Origin: Hydractinia symbiolongicarpus | Taxonomy: Eukaryota; Cnidaria; Hydrozoa; Anthoathecata; Hydractiniidae | Assembly: GCF_029227915.1 (NCBI RefSeq) | Contig: NC_079883.1 | Span: 3,226,001-3,286,000 of the forward strand | Direction: 5' to 3' | DNA length: 60,000 nt | Shown: positions 11,184-46,985 of the stretch, piece after piece | Position numbering within the stretch: position 1 is the stretch's first letter | Layout: each line of letters opens with the position of its first letter | Position numbers and translations under genes: made by a program | The notes under the pieces: generated by a model | Database searches by the model: none | Seen by the model: only the letters and a program-made list of their open reading frames with translations | Told to the model about the DNA's origin: nothing

Positions 11184-14100
11184 CTATAACCTATCACGTT
11201 TCTCTGCGAAAAAGTTCCTAAGAATATAAACCTGCAGTAAAGACATGGCCATAATAATCACACCCTGTCCAATAGACCAATACTGTACTCTTTCATTTAA
11301 ATATTCAGCCATGTCTCTGGAGGTAGCTTCTCTTAATCGATGATGTGTTTGATAGTCTATGATAACTTTTAAGGACTCGTGTATTTGCACAGCAGATGAT
11401 TCAATCATAGTTAGCGCTGTATGGTGGTTCCCTATTCCTGGTATCTGTGACGGCTCCTCGCCAGTTTGGAAATCAAAATAAACTGTTTTGTGCGTGACGG
11501 AAGAAAATTCGTTACTAAAGCAGAACGTGTATTCCCCTAAAAAAACATGAATAGCACTAAATTTTGAATGCTAATAAAAAACAATTTTTATTGATAACAA
11601 CAATTGTTTTTCAGCATCAGGGAGATGTCATAATTTCGTATAATTAGTGAAACTTCTTGAGAACTAATAAATTCATAGACAACTATCCAAGTTCTTTCAT
11701 ATGAAATCAATTTGTTTTCAAGTGGGAGGTAGGCTTTAGATTAGCAGCATGATTTACATATAGATATTTAAACGAATTTAAAAATTACCTGATTACATCC
11801 TTAGTATGTTTGCTTGAACACAATACTTTTTTACAATAATTTATCTTAACGATGCTACTTTTTTTGTGTTTTTTAAACTACAAACTTAATTGTTATAAAG
11901 ATGTTATCGGAACATGTTTTGTGTACAACACCTTTTAATCTCTTCTTATTTAGTTATTCTTCTACCTTATTCAAACCTGGCAGGTAAAAGAGACTGCAAA
12001 AATGTGGCTGTTATATTTTTGAACTACACATAGCAGACTTTGAACTTATGGAAGTGTTTGTAGCATACAAAAGAACTGTTAGAAACATCAACACCAAAAA
12101 TTTCTCACCTGGTATTTTTGAATCAAATGTATGACTATCATATTGCTTCTTCTTTTCGTCATACAAAATCTCTCCATTTGGATTTTTCAGAACAACATCA
12201 ACATCGTAATGCCCACCAGTCACAACCTAAGGCATATCAAAAATGAGATATTACAAGGCTACCCATCCAATGTTCTATTTTTAGGATTAATTTTACTGAG
12301 ATATTCTAGTGGCAAGATCCAATTTCCAGCTTAGATTATTTCCCGAGACTTCTAGGTTTGGGAGCATTCGAAAATTATGTTCTCTTCCCTACACCCTATA
12401 TTTGTTTTAATCAGTAAATTTTATAAACAGTTGATGAAGTGGAAATGTGGTTGGTCAATTTAGCTAAATGTAAATTATCACCATTTCGTTTTAGCGAGTT
12501 GTGTAACTTATTAATTATATATCTATCACACAAATTGTAATAAAGTTTAAGAACTCTATACCAGCAAAATTACGAAGTTTGTTTGTTATACCATTTACAG
12601 TGTGTCTTCCATTATGTTTCAAGTTAAAGTTATATGTGCAGAATTTTTTAGGAAACAAGGCTTGATTTCATACAAGTAAATTATTTTGTCTGTGCAGTTT
12701 TTATTAATAAACAAAGTAATGTGGACATAATTTCTGTGTTTTTCTACTTTAGATAAGTTCCCATAGACTTTAAGGATACAACATTGGTGCTGTATATACT
12801 AAAACCAAAAAAAAAATGTTTTTTTTGTTTTTTTTATATTGAGGCTCTTTCCACAAAAATTATTTATTTTGAAATGTCGAACTCCCAAGTCCCAGCATTT
12901 TTGTGGCATTTTCAGCAAGTCCTCATACCTGTCAGCAATGCTTGGTCGAATTTCCAACTTTCTTTTTTTTATAAACCCCTGGCAAGTTTCGATACATTTT
13001 TTTGGACAGCCATAATTGAGGGATCCCTCAACTGCACAGCATATATTTGTCAAAATGGCATCCCTTAGGCAGTGTAAGATATCAAAATCCATCAGGTTTG
13101 AAGTAATAATTTTGTACCATTCCACGTGTTCCAAATATGTCATTTCACAACAAAGACAATAGGAAAGAAGGCAAGTTCTTTTTGCAATTTGAAGTCCTGT
13201 TAATATCAGCAATTAGCAAAAAAACTCTTACAGGTTTCCTTTTTTCCCTATGTGAATTAAAGTATTGTAAGAGACAGCATTTCAGAAGGAATGTACCCGA
13301 AGGGAAAAAGAAAACTGTAACATTAATTTTAAATAAAATCTCATGCAATTGAAAAGTAGTGACCTTGCGTGAATAGAAATGATGAAATAAACACATAAAT
13401 CAAAATTGAATTGAGTTCTTATAAAGAACAGCCAGTTAGGACAATACACTGCATGGATATCTGTTAAGCCGTGCCTAAACAGAATCATTATGCAAACAAT
13501 GGCTTTGTTGGGTCAGGTTTAGTAAGAATGTGAAAAGATTTCCTTCTGGGTTATTTGAGAGCATTTCACAGGTAAACAATTTCCCCAGCATTATAAAACA
13601 TTATAAAAAGCTATATGAACTTTGCAAAAATACCTTGATTTTGATTGACCTGATGGTAACAAGGTCTGGCTGCAATATAAATAATACTTTATATGCAAAA
13701 TAGGAAAAATCAACAAATGGATTTCATAACTGAAAAATTGTGCTGGTATCCCCTATTCATAATATTCTGAAGATGGTGACGGCTTGATGATGGAAAGATG
13801 TTGCTCTGTTGAAAAGTTTGTAAGCTCCAAGAGCCCTTGGAATATCATTTGCAGTAAAAGAGGTTGCCGAAACAAAACTCGCCATTCTCCCCGTTGAGGG
13901 AGGGTTCAGACTAGAATTTTTGAAAGCATGCTACAAATTTACAGTACGATTATAAAAAAAAGCAGTTAATAGCAGCAGCAATAGCAGCAGTAATAATAAT
14001 AATAATAATAATAATAAATATTTAAAGTGGCTAGCCCAGAAAATCACAAAAACCTATAGTTAGTGGATTGTTTCCACTGGGGGCCACTAGAACAAAAAAG

Positions 14101-17100
14101 AAACAAAAAATGATAAACCTTAGACTGCCTCAGCTCAATCAAACATAGTAACATTTATAATCTGTGAAAATTGAAAAGAAAAAGAATAAAAAACAAAAAT
14201 TAAAAAATTAAAAAGTGATCTCCATTAGAATTTGCCAAATACATTAGAGATGGAAGTCTTAAACGAAAGCAGACTTCCATCACAGGTCACTTGGTCTGGA
14301 AGATTATTCCACACTTTTGCAGCTCTAAGGGAAGGCTTTTTTGCCAAATTCCGTGTTGACCAAGGGAAGTGTGAACCTGTTTTTTGAAGCTCCTCTTGTT
14401 TGATGATTATGACAGTTTTTTGTCAAAAGGAATTTTGAGCGCATGTAATCAGGAGCAATGTGATTCATGGCTTTGAAAACTAATATGGCATCGTTTTTAA
14501 TGAGTAAATTATTCATTGAATATTCGCTCTCTTTCCCAAGAAAGGTACGGACACATTTTAATCGTTTTTCTAGTTTTCCCAATCTACCTTGGGTGGCACA
14601 AGCCCATGCCGAGGAGCAGTAGTTGAAATATGGCATGACAAGTGCATTAATTAAAAGGTTTTTTGTGTGAGGTGTTAAACAGGATGCAATGGTTCTAATT
14701 TTAGAATATTTAATTAGTATTTTTCTATTTATGTCATTAATGTGCTTTTCCCATTGCATTTTTTGATCAAATGTTACCCCAAGATATTTAACTTTTTCGC
14801 TCCTCTTCAAAGGAATACCCATATAGTTGATAGTTTTGTTCTCAACTTTTTTTAACTGGCTGTGGTTGCCGAAAAAGATTGTTTCAGTTTTGTCCGTATT
14901 AATAGTCATTTTGTTATTATTCAGCCAGAGGTCGACTTGCGAAAGTTCTAACTCGACCTGGGAGACAAGGGTATCCAAGTTTTTATGAGACAAAATAATT
15001 ATTGTATCATCCGCATATAGATGGTGGTAGTTTGAATTGATGACAGATTTTAAGTCATCAATATACAAAAGAAAGAGCAGGGGCCCCAACACAGATCCCT
15101 GTGGCACCCCAAAAGCGTCTTCATGAAGCAGATCTGATCCTGTGTCGTTTACAAGAGTCAGCTGCATTCGGTCCGTTAAGTAGGACTCGAACCAGTCAAA
15201 GGCAGCATCTCTGATGCCAAAACACCATAGTTTTTTTAACAAAATTTTATGATCAACAGTGTCAAAAGCTTTTTTAAGGTCAATGAGCACAGCACAAACA
15301 AAGTTATGTTGGTCGAGCTCAGTAAGAATAAAATCAGAGACATCGACTACTGCAGTTTCTGTGGAAAAGAGTTTTCGAAATCCGGACTGTCTGTCATTCA
15401 GGAAGTTGTGCTCAGAAATAAAATGAGACATTTGCTCATGCACTAACTTTTCAAAAATTTTCATAGGAATTGGCAAAATGGAGATAGGCCGATAATTAGT
15501 AGGATCTGTTTTATTGCCACTTTTAAAAATAGGCGAGACCCTTTTAGTCTTCCAACATCATCTTCCACATCAAAGTTTGGAGACACTGAACTTGTCATGG
15601 TGGGCGGCGACTTTAATGGTCATGTTGGGAAGTCATCTGAAGGTTATAGAGGTGTGCTTGGAGGCTATGGATTTTGGAGCAGAAATAAGGAAGGGGAGAG
15701 ATTGCTTGAGTTTGGAAGGGCAACGGACATGCTGGTTTGCAACACATCATTCAGTAAGAAACAGAGTAGGCTGATAACATATGAGTCAGGTGGTTGTAAG
15801 ACACAGATAGATTACTTCCTGGTTAGAAAGTCAGACAAGAAAGTGGTGAAGGACGTGAAAGTTATATCGGGGGAAGAGTGTGTTTCCCAGCATAGGTTGC
15901 TGGCTTGTGATATTATCTTGAAGAGTGTTAAAGAAGCCAAGGAAAAGTACAGGCCCCGTCAAAAAGTCTGGAAGCTGCAGGAAGAGATTGTAGCAAGACA
16001 ATTTAGTGCAAAAGTTCAGCAGTTAGCCCACAATGGTCAATGTGATAGTGACAATGTTGAAAGTACTTGGACTACTTTAAAGAATTGTCTTCTAGAAGCT
16101 TCTGATGATACCTTTGGGTGGACGAAAGGACCAGCTAGACATAGACAGACCTGGTGGTGAAATAATGAGGTTAACCAGTGTATAAAGGAAAAGAGGAAAC
16201 ATTGGAAAGAGTGGAAGTCAGGTGGTGGTAAAAATATTTACTTAGAAGCTAAGCGTCGTGCTCATACAGCAGTGTATAAGGCAAAATCAGAAGCAGAGAG
16301 AAACAGATTTGCCGATGTGTTAAGAAGGGAAGACAAGCGCAATGAGGCATTCAAGATAGCAAAGCAAATGAAGAAGACTAATCAAGATGTTGTAGGTGAG
16401 AAGTGTATACGTAATGATGAAGGTGTTTTGGCTAGCACAGAGGAGGAGAAAAGGGTAGCTTGGAAGAATCATTATCAGAGGTTGCTTAACACTCAGTTTG
16501 ATTGGGACGAGGATAATTTGTCTGATGATGATGTTGTAGAAGGGCCAGCTATGCAGATCAAGACAGAATGGGTAGTGGAGGCTATTAGGAAATTGAAGAT
16601 TGGCAAAGCTGCAGGACTATCAGGTATTGTTGCAGGGATGGTAAAAGCATCTGGATATATTGGAGTTGAGCTTATTACAACTCTTGCTAACCAGATTATA
16701 AAGGATGGTGCTTTTCCGAGTGAGTGGCAGTCAAGTGTAATAGTGAATTGTTTCAAGGGCAAGGGTTATGTATTAGAAAGGGGTAACTATAGAGGTTTGA
16801 AGTTGGTTGATCAAGTAATGAAAGTTATTGAAAGAGTGATTGATAAGTTACTTAGAGAAAGAATTGATATAGATAAGATGCAATTTGGTTTTGTTCCAGG
16901 GTGTGGCACTACAGATGCAATATTTTTACTCAGACAGCTTCAGGAAAAGTATTTAGGAAAGAGAAAGAATCTCTATTTTGCCTTTGTAAATTTAGAGAAA
17001 GCTTTTGATAGAGTGCCACGTAAAGTTATTTGGTGGGCTATGAGAAAATTAGGTGTGAATGTACAATGGTACAGTCTATGTACAGCAATGCTAGAAGTCC

Positions 17101-19651
17101 TGTCAGGATTAACGATTCACTTAGTGATGAATTTAGTGTAAATGTTGGTGTACATCAGGGTTCTGTACTTAGTCCTTTGTTGTTTGTTCTAGTCTTAGAA
17201 GCGCTGTCGATGGAGTTCAGAACAGGTTGTCCGTGGGAGTTGTTGTATGCAGAAGATTTGGTTCTCATAGCAGAGTCGATGGAAGAATTAGTTGAAAAGT
17301 TTGAGAAGTGGAAGAAAGGACTAGAAGAGAAAGGACTAAGGGTGAACACAGCAAAGTCTAAAGTCATGATTAGTAGCATTGCAGCCAAGTGTGACCTTGT
17401 AGTTGGAAAGTGGCCTTGTGGAGTTTGCAGGAAAGGGGTTGGTAGTAACTAAATTTTTTGTCAGACTTGCAAGCATTGGGTACATAAGAAGTGCAGTTGT
17501 ATTAGTGGAAGGTTAAGAGCTGACATTCAGTTTGTATGCAAGCGTTGCAAAGGTGAGATTATAGAGAATAAAGTATTTCCAGCTTTAATGATGTACCACA
17601 GTGGCTTGTTAGAGATAGTTGAGAACTTCTGTTACTTAGGTGATTGGGCAGTGAAGAGGGTGTTGGAAGAAGTGTTACTTGAAGGATAGGTTCTGCTTGG
17701 AAAAAGTTCAGAGAGTTACTTCCTTTGTTGACTAGCAGAGTCCTGTCAATTGAGGTAAAAGGTAGGTTGTATGAAGTATGTGTAAGAAGTGTTATGTTGT
17801 ACGGTAGTGAGACATGGGCAGTGAAGCAGGAGGATCTTGACCGTTTAGAAAGTTCCAGGGGCAAAGCCCAGAGGCAGACCTAGAAAGACTTGGCAGGAGG
17901 TTATAAGGACAGACTTGATACAGAGGAAGTTGAGTTTAGATCTAACACAGTCTAGATCAGATTGGAAGAGGGTCATTAATATACCCCGTCCAACCCATGC
18001 TAGCATGGAAAACAGACGTTAAGCCGAGAATGATGACGATGATTTGAAGCATGCTTAATAATGTGAAGGCATTTTTGCTTTATTAAAATACCTTTCAAAT
18101 TTATGTTTACTTGCCTTAAACATGCTTTGAATAAAGCTTTAGCTGCTACAAGTACATGAAACAATAGAAAAAATATGCACAAATATTTAAGTATTAAAAG
18201 TGAGCAAGGATTTTGATGAAAGTGAATGGGTATTATGAAAGTGATAGTTCGTTTGTATGTGAGAAAAATAAAAACACGAACATGAGTGGAAATCAAAATA
18301 TTCACAAAGGATACCAAGCATATGTAGATTATTATAGATCTGCATTTGGAATTGGTGCTGCACCTGTACCCACATTTTCCGAATGGTTGTTTCAAAATCA
18401 GATGTACAATACAGCTTTATTCTAGTGTGAACCCGCCATATTGTGTAGTTTAAGGTGAGTTTTTGCTCTTTTAGCTTTACTTTACTTCAGATGCTTTAAG
18501 TTCTTGTTTAATCAAAGCTTCTTTTGTGAAATTTTGACAGTGAAAAGTACGAGGGTGCCGATAAGCGGCATACGCCGTAAAAATTGCAGGAGTTTTAGGG
18601 TGAGTTCGAATAAAAATCGAGTATTCGCGGGAAAAAACCCGCATAGGCCCGAACATAAACACAAAAACACTTAAACACTCAATCCACCACAAATGATTCA
18701 AAAAACTATAAAAATCAAAATACACTTACTATGTGGTTGTGAAGTTCTTAAAAGAACTGTTTTTGATGGTTTTGATATTTACTTGATAAATAAGTTATAT
18801 ATATATATAAACTTTATTAACTCCTTTCTCTTCAAGCACCTTCTTCTAACTGTCGTCCGCATGGTATGTTTACAAGGAATTGCATTTTGGGAATGGTTGG
18901 GCAAGTTCGGGAAAGTGCGAGATGTTTTAGAGGACAACAGCCAATTTAATTTGACAAGTCGCCCAAACTCACCTTTATATTTGCGGCCATTTGCGACTTA
19001 TTGGCACCCTTTTTGAAAAGTTTGTGTTTTCCCTTGAATGAAAGTGGTACCACATGTCCGACAGGGAGTAAAAAAACATTGCTTTTATAGTTTATTTCAC
19101 CAGTAGTACCTATAAACACATGGAGTTAATGTCCTGGATATATGATATTTTTTGGGGTCATGGTGTGAAAGGAATAAATTCTTCTTCCTCCTGGAGGCTA
19201 AAAAAACAGGAAGGCTGTTGCTTTGTTTTTGACTGTACTATACAGGTACCTTTTTCGCACCTATTTTAACAGGAGCTATTCCAGATCAGGGTTTGTTCTG
19301 GATGCCAGCTTAGTTATCAGGCAGATGTCATCAATATTTGGTGTTGGGGAACAGTTTGAAAAGTTAGAATGACAAATATCATTCTTGATTTGTCTTCCAT
19401 AGCTAGCTAGCTACATAACTAGGTATTTTTTACCGTTATTATAATTGCGCCTAATTATTTAAGAAATTAGCCTGTTTTCATAGCTAACAACTAACCTGAA
19501 ATTCCAATGTACATTTGGTTTCATTCATGATTCGTTCATAAAAACATTCTTTTGCATTATCCTCTAGCTCAAAAGTCAGTTCAACAGAAAATGATGGGTC
19601 AGTTACAAATAAAATAGCAATGGATATCCCAAGAAAATGGATAAAATCCAT
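11184..19651 (-). CDS. TMED7: p24/emp24 family cargo receptor, TMED3/7-like
   Basis: Three exons join in frame: 19651-19496, 12226-12109 and 11536-11184, giving 627 bases and 208 residues. The order is a signal peptide ([22 protein letters not shown]), a GOLD domain ([67 protein letters not shown]), a heptad segment ([20 protein letters not shown]), a membrane helix, and the cytosolic tail [11 protein letters not shown]. The FF and KR of the tail are the COPII and COPI contact motifs of the family. p24 proteins cycle between ER and Golgi and select cargo. The text matches TMED7/TMED3 better than other subfamilies. I chose the Met at 19651 because it leaves a clean signal peptide; an in-frame Met ten codons upstream is possible. 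The first intron is 7.3 kb and full of LINE debris. Confidence 0.93.
12799..13212 (-). other. Unrecognised 137-codon open frame in the TMED intron
   Basis: The frame has a coding-like stretch ([20 protein letters not shown], then [20 protein letters not shown]) rich in Cys, with an A/T homopolymer at its end. It lies antisense to another frame of similar length. I do not recognise a family. It could be a fragment of a transposon or a pseudogene rather than a gene, and no splice partners were found. Confidence 0.2.
13990..15556 (-). mobile_element. CR1/L2/Jockey-type LINE, 5'-truncated
   Basis: The minus frame 15476-14325 is a full [78 protein letters not shown]. The catalytic YADD is intact. 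The frame breaks in an A-run near 14340, just before a conserved end that continues in the next frame ([15 protein letters not shown]). The (TAATAA)n run at 13990-14017 reads as a TTATTA microsatellite tail at the element's 3' end, as in L2/CR1 elements. There is no endonuclease because the 5' end is truncated at about 15556, where it abuts another LINE in the opposite direction. Confidence 0.85.
15557..18046 (+). mobile_element. RTE-like LINE (endonuclease + RT + PHD-like finger), copy 1, decayed
   Basis: The 5' end lacks the start of the endonuclease and begins in [18 protein letters not shown] and SQHRLL follow, which are the C-terminal endonuclease motifs. A TGA at 16158-16160 replaces Trp, after which the frame reopens ([52 protein letters not shown]). 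A frameshift near 17070 leads to [14 protein letters not shown] and [13 protein letters not shown], where the catalytic YADD has become YAED. A stop at 17450 truncates a C-terminal CGVC...CQTC finger. The 3' part carries a deletion near 17850. The element ends with CCGTCCAACCCATGCTAGCA and an ATGATGACGATGAT tail. The copy is inactive. Confidence 0.88.
18213..18425 (+). other. Short open frame between repeats, unrecognised
   Basis: Seventy codons ending [20 protein letters not shown] and [15 protein letters not shown]. The composition looks more protein-like than the surrounding AT-rich frames, and a GTGAGT donor-like site follows at about 18452. No family is recognised, and it sits between a LINE tail and another repeat inside the TMED intron. 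It could be a small nested gene, a TE remnant or chance. Confidence 0.2.
18545..18860 (-). repeat. Dispersed repeat, copy A (same family as 54007-54332)
   Basis: Read on the minus strand it begins GGACGACAGTTAGAAGAAGG and passes through AGAGAAAGGAGTTAATAAAG, AACAGTTCTTTTAAGAACTT and CACATAGTAAGT. It ends near GCCGCTTATCGGCACCCTCG. The same blocks in the same order occur on the plus strand at 54 kb. No coding potential is shared, so this is probably a non-autonomous element or SINE-like repeat. Confidence 0.75.
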
Positions 19652-22200
19652 ATTATAGTCTTTCCAGAACAGAAAATGCACAAGTTAGTGTCTGAGCCTT
19701 GATTCGCTGTGCGTAGCTAGCTGTTTTCGATTCTCCAGAAATATACTCACAGTGAGGACGCCATTAATTTAAAGCGTAAATCGCCGTGGACAACTGCACA
19801 GTGTAACATGACCCAAAATGACACAGTAAACGTTTATGGTAAGTGTGAATTTTAAAAGCGTTGCAAAAAGACGTGGCAGCAAAGAAAAACAAGTTGTAAA
19901 TTTTCATGACCTGGTTAAAATTAAAAGGACAGTAATTAGGAATAATACAGAAGTAATTTGATTTTATAGAGGATTTCTTATTCCATATGAAGGTTAGCAA
20001 TTTTAGAATGGCTAAAGAAATCTATCCCTTTTCTTTTTCCCCATGTGTTTTCTTTCGTTTGTTGCGCTGGAATCCGAAAATTTGCACGACAACTCGCTCC
20101 GTTTTCGTACTTTGAAACACATCAGAAAATAAAGAAGCCACTCGTATGGTCACACTGAATCTGGTCCTATCCTATTGTCAAGACGTCACGTCACAACCAC
20201 ACTTCCCGGCCTCACAAACGTTAGGAATGACATCCAGAAATGTATCTTGTTTTGTTAAATAGATTACGCAGTACTGAGCACGCGACTTTTTTTAATTCCA
20301 AAAAGATTGCTTTACCGCTTTAAAATTATTTAAACCTCAATATAAACACAGTTAACTATATAATTCATAAAATCATGCAGCAAAGTTAGAGTGAAATCAT
20401 ATGATTACGGGGTAAACTCGAGCCACTTTTTTTCTGAGGGTGAAATGGAATTTTATTGCTTTTCGTTGTGTTGGGGGAATATATCGTGCCCAAATTTTTC
20501 TTCTGTCCTATTAATGCACGTGCAATTAAAAATACAGAGCGGGTTCTTAGCAATGGTATGTCAATAGGAATGTCAAATAATCGTATGAGATTTCCAAAAC
20601 AAAACTGTGGTTAAATTCTTACACAAAAGCATATTTTCTACAATAAGAAACATTACATCATAAAATATTTTTTAATTTCTGTGTCAAGGATGTCTCGATG
20701 ATAACATATGATCAAAATACAACTGTGTCACTAATCACAAAAAAATGTGAGAAGCGGAATTTTACATAACGTAGCTTTACTTCTCCTTTCTTTTTTTACA
20801 AGGTGTAGGAAGAGCTTCATTGTTTTTCAAAGAGCTAAAAATCACAATCCAAGCGTTACTATCTTCCAAAACGGCACCAAATACAATATCTTAATTTGAT
20901 CAGTAACCCGGGTGCTCAATGCAAGGGGCGGACTTGTTTTTATTTGATTTCTTCTTTTTCTTCGAAACTTCGTAAGACCCTGTTTACCAGTGTTTAGTTT
21001 TCATAGAGGGTAGAGATTTTGAGAAAGATTTAGCACCACCACCCCCTCAAAGTCCTTGCGCATGTTAACTTTTAAGATCCTCTTTTATCCAACCTCGTTC
21101 CCAGACCAATTGGAAACGAGGTTGTCTTGTATCAAGTACATGATAAAATCACAAGCTATCGGTTCCATTCTTATGTAATTCGTGTCAAAATTACAAGAAG
21201 TCACTTGTGCACGTTAAAATATATATATTTACAAAAATTATCAAATATATAAAATCTTTATATTTCATACAAATACAAAAAAAATGCTTTACAAACTACA
21301 AAAAAATTATTTAGTAATTGTATCTTTTATTGTTGTATAATGACAACATAGTGAAAATTTATGTGTTTCACAACATTGAAGCAAAGGAGATTTTTCCCCA
21401 TATTCGCTTCCAGGGGGAAACACACTTTTCAAGACATATTCTGACAGTAAATATAAAAACAATACTATTAAAAATGTGCGATATAATATAAATCAAAAGA
21501 TCGGAGTTTCTTAATCCATTAAACTGAAATGATTTACAGTCAACATTGAAATTTGTTCGTTACTATTTTTTTTTTTTTACATTTTTCGACATTAATTATT
21601 TTGAGCAGAACCCGAAAAAATTTATGCTCTATGTTAACAACTATCTGTCACAGTGACATAAGTAAAAAAAAACAACGAATTTTATCTGTTCGCTATGCCT
21701 TTTTAAAACTTTCTAGGAATTTAACGACTTGCCTTTTTTTGTGGTGTTTGGGGAATGGGGGTGGGGATCGGGGGTGCTTGGGTTGTGTAGGAAATAGTAA
21801 CAGGTGCAATCAAACAAAGCCCTAAAAATAAAAAATGGACACCCCTAAAATCGCAGCCTATATAAAAAATTAAACCAATTTAAAAAAATTAAGTCGAATG
21901 CTTTTAAAAATATATTCTAGAAATTCAAAGTACGCAGAAAAACGTTTTTCTTACTTCTCACGAAAGAATAATGAGTAGTCTCGCTTCCTTATTCTGTTAT
22001 TGCAACGAAAACTTGATAAGACTTTTGTCGCAGAACAAATTGATCAGTGACTAGATTTAGGTTCATTCTTCAGACCTGGGCTTTTAACGAAGGATTAAAA
22101 AATCGCATTAAACATATACAAACCCAAATAAATAGGTATTTAAAACAAACAAACTAACCAGAGAAAAAACAAATAAACAAACAAACAAATCATGTTTCCT
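19652..22200. other. Intergenic between divergently placed 5' end of TMED7 and 3' end of FER; no gene seen
   Basis: This stretch holds the presumed TMED7 promoter on its left and the FER 3' UTR on its right. TTTATT at 21326-21331 is a possible minus-strand AATAAA for FER. A short palindrome at 21092-21125 (CCTCGTTCCCAGACC / CCAATTGGAAACGAGG) resembles the ends of the MITE at 29.1 kb. No coding region is supported. Confidence 0.4.
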
Positions 22201-46431
<24,231 letters not shown>

Positions 46432-46849
46432 TGTAACTTTCAAATTAATATTTATTGCAAAAAAGTGTTTCAAAAACCATTATTAAAAATATACTGTGCA
46501 TTACTTATCTAAAAAAGAAATTATTTAACAGAAAACAATAACGTAAAACACAACGAGTATATTTGTACAGTCCTTTCGCAAATAGTGTCAGTCTTTTCAC
46601 CTTTTCTTTTAAAACCTCAAAAAACCCAAAGGTTTTAAAATGACCCCAAAAGACCCATCCACTAATCATAGTGCCATGTAAGTTGCACAAAAGTATTAAA
46701 ATTTTGTTATTTTTGCAAAAAATTTGTAGAAGATTTCATTTATGCAAAACTTATAAGTACGAAATATTTTATAAACTGTATTTATAATACACATTAAGTA
46801 ATTCTATATATATATAAAATCATTTTAGACATTTTTTTATTTAAACCAT

Positions 46850-46985
46850 GTTTAAACATATGTTGAAAGTGTAAAATGTTCTATTGTTAAGTAAAACATA
46901 CCTATATCTAAAGGGGAAATATACCATGGGTATTTCCTAGTGCAAAACAATATAGCAGCAAAACATATAATTCATTCAGATTATG
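46850..46985. repeat. Dispersed repeat, copy B (pair with 42238-42475)
   Basis: Same orientation as the first copy, with the middle (about 100 bases) missing. It ends in TGCAAAACAATATAGCAGCA followed by AAACATATAATTCATT. It lies just upstream of the FER first exon. Confidence 0.6.
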
